Shown here piece by piece: positions 63,481-64,000 of a stretch of DNA of 64,000 nucleotides. The stretch spans positions 744,001 to 808,000 of the forward strand of contig NZ_SJPI01000001.1 of the NCBI RefSeq assembly GCF_007859865.1, in the 5' to 3' direction. Positions within the stretch are counted from its first letter, which is position 1, and each line of letters starts with the position of its first letter. The translations under genes and the position numbers were made by a program. This DNA comes from Rubripirellula amarantea (lineage in GTDB: Bacteria; Planctomycetota; Planctomycetia; Pirellulales; Pirellulaceae). A model generated the notes under the pieces. The model was not told the DNA's origin, searched no databases, and was given only the letters and a program-made list of their open reading frames with translations.

Positions 63481-64000
63481 CTAGCTCAGCAATTCTTCGA
63501 GGCGTTGAAGCTGCGCGTTCAATCCCGCTTTGATTTCACCACCGGTTTGTCGAACAGCAATCTCGCTCACCGCCAACGACGCGTCAGGGACCACCTGGGA
63601 TTGTTCGGGAAGATCCGGCGATGCAAGTAGCTCGTCAAGTTGCTCGCCAATCTGAACTAACATCTCAGGATGCACGGCGATGCTCAACCGCGATGCGGAC
63701 CGAGCGCTATGGACGGCTTCAGTCGCCCAATTCACCATCAGGCTTGCCTCATTGGCAAGTTGGTGTCGACAAACTTTTTCAGCAGCAGCTAAAGCGATGG
63801 TATGGAGCGATTCGACGTACGAGTTCATCCAAGCTTCGTAGTTACGGTGCATTTCGGCGACCGCTTTCTGAACCATCTTCAAACTGTCCGCAGCTTGTTT
63901 CTTCGCCTCCGCCTTAAGCTTTGCATCAGCGTCTACTTCTGCTTTCTTCAAACCGTCTTGGTAGCCTTGGGTCGTCGCTTCGGCTCTTAAGATCGCTGCA
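63481..64000 (-). CDS. fliH: Flagellar assembly protein FliH (5' partial)
   Basis: The reading frame is open at the right edge, so the N-terminus lies outside the window. The visible part starts with a GYQDGLKKAEVDADAKLKAEAKK segment, typical of the FliH Gly-x-x-x-Gly helix. A long helix (MVQKAVAEMHRNYEAWMNSYVESLHTIALAAAEKVCRHQL) and a C-terminal domain follow. FliH regulates FliI. Gene order (fliH, fliI, fliJ) is canonical. Low conservation means the assignment leans on context. Confidence 0.85.
   Translation of the reverse strand, partial: AAILRAEATTQGYQDGLKKAEVDADAKLKAEAKKQAADSLKMVQKAVAEMHRNYEAWMNSYVESLHTIALAAAEKVCRHQLANEASLMVNWATEAVHSARSASRLSIAVHPEMLVQIGEQLDELLASPDLPEQSQVVPDASLAVSEIAVRQTGGEIKAGLNAQLQRLEELLS

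Noticed and set aside
1-64000. tRNA, rRNA, CRISPR arrays, insertion sequences or prophage genes
   Set aside because: I looked for conserved tRNA arms, transposase motifs, regularly spaced repeats and phage genes in the spacers and saw none; no dedicated scan was possible.

Overview
The window looks like a chromosomal segment of a planctomycete, most likely a Rhodopirellula-like member of the Pirellulaceae. The case rests on several lineage-typical proteins found together: a PVC-type dehydrogenase/HEAT/cytochrome c protein with a CANCH haem site, a giant ELWxxDGT-repeat surface protein whose N-terminus carries the planctomycete FEVLEDRRLLA motif, an SHD1-domain protein, a formylglycine-type sulfatase, an Arg/Pro/Asn-repeat secreted protein, an ECF sigma factor beside a Ser/Thr kinase, and an archaeal/eukaryotic-type prolyl-tRNA synthetase. 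Many proteins carry signal peptides. Genus assignment is inference; no 16S gene is present.

Layout. 1-2357: the end of a membrane protein translationally coupled to an ECF sigma factor. 2460-4130: ilvD. 4131-7626: a gap with a strong 20-bp hairpin, then two unrecognised secreted proteins. 7698-12491: the ELWxxDGT/FG-GAP surface protein. 12823-13569: a TauE/SafE permease. 13778-21360 (minus): a compact MoxR-DUF58-DUF4381-BatA-BatB-BatC-BatD cluster with one unrecognised secreted protein downstream. 21512-22432: SHD1 protein. 22658-27908 (minus): a SnoaL-like, RPN-repeat, HAD phosphatase, sulfatase cluster ending in a probable terminator. 27909-28876: a non-coding gap rich in inverted repeats. 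28877-33413: RND efflux adaptor and pump. 33439-38549: a membrane alpha/beta hydrolase and two divergent outer-membrane porins. 38645-41433: two ABC ATPases. 41538-45123 (plus): ispF, cysS, ruvC, ruvA. 45264-51218 (plus): beta-helix/CBM6-like protein coupled to the PVC cytochrome, then a small thioredoxin-like protein. 51215-52723: proS. 52831-55941 (minus): ECF sigma, kinase with a zinc-finger-like N-terminus, and a Gly/Met-rich secreted protein. 56039-64000 (minus): flagellar genes fliH (partial), fliI, fliJ, a MotE-like gene, fliK, flgD, flgE.

How the genes work together. The flagellar block runs from the export ATPase complex (FliH/I/J) to hook length control, hook cap and hook. The Bat cluster couples a MoxR ATPase to VWA and TPR proteins at the membrane, probably for envelope stress or protein maturation. 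Two separate sigma-factor modules use overlapping stop and start codons to tie a regulator to a membrane partner. Secreted carbohydrate- and sulfate-ester-directed proteins (sulfatase, beta-helix/CBM6-like, PVC cytochrome, porins) fit a marine polysaccharide-degrading lifestyle.

The observations most worth following up are the duplicated module inserted in the hook protein FlgE, the loss of metal-site residues in the BatB-like protein, the two strongly structured non-coding elements at 4331-4375 and 28559-28652, and the kinase that appears to carry its own anti-sigma-type zinc finger next to an ECF sigma gene. All assignments come from reading the sequence; no database search was run.
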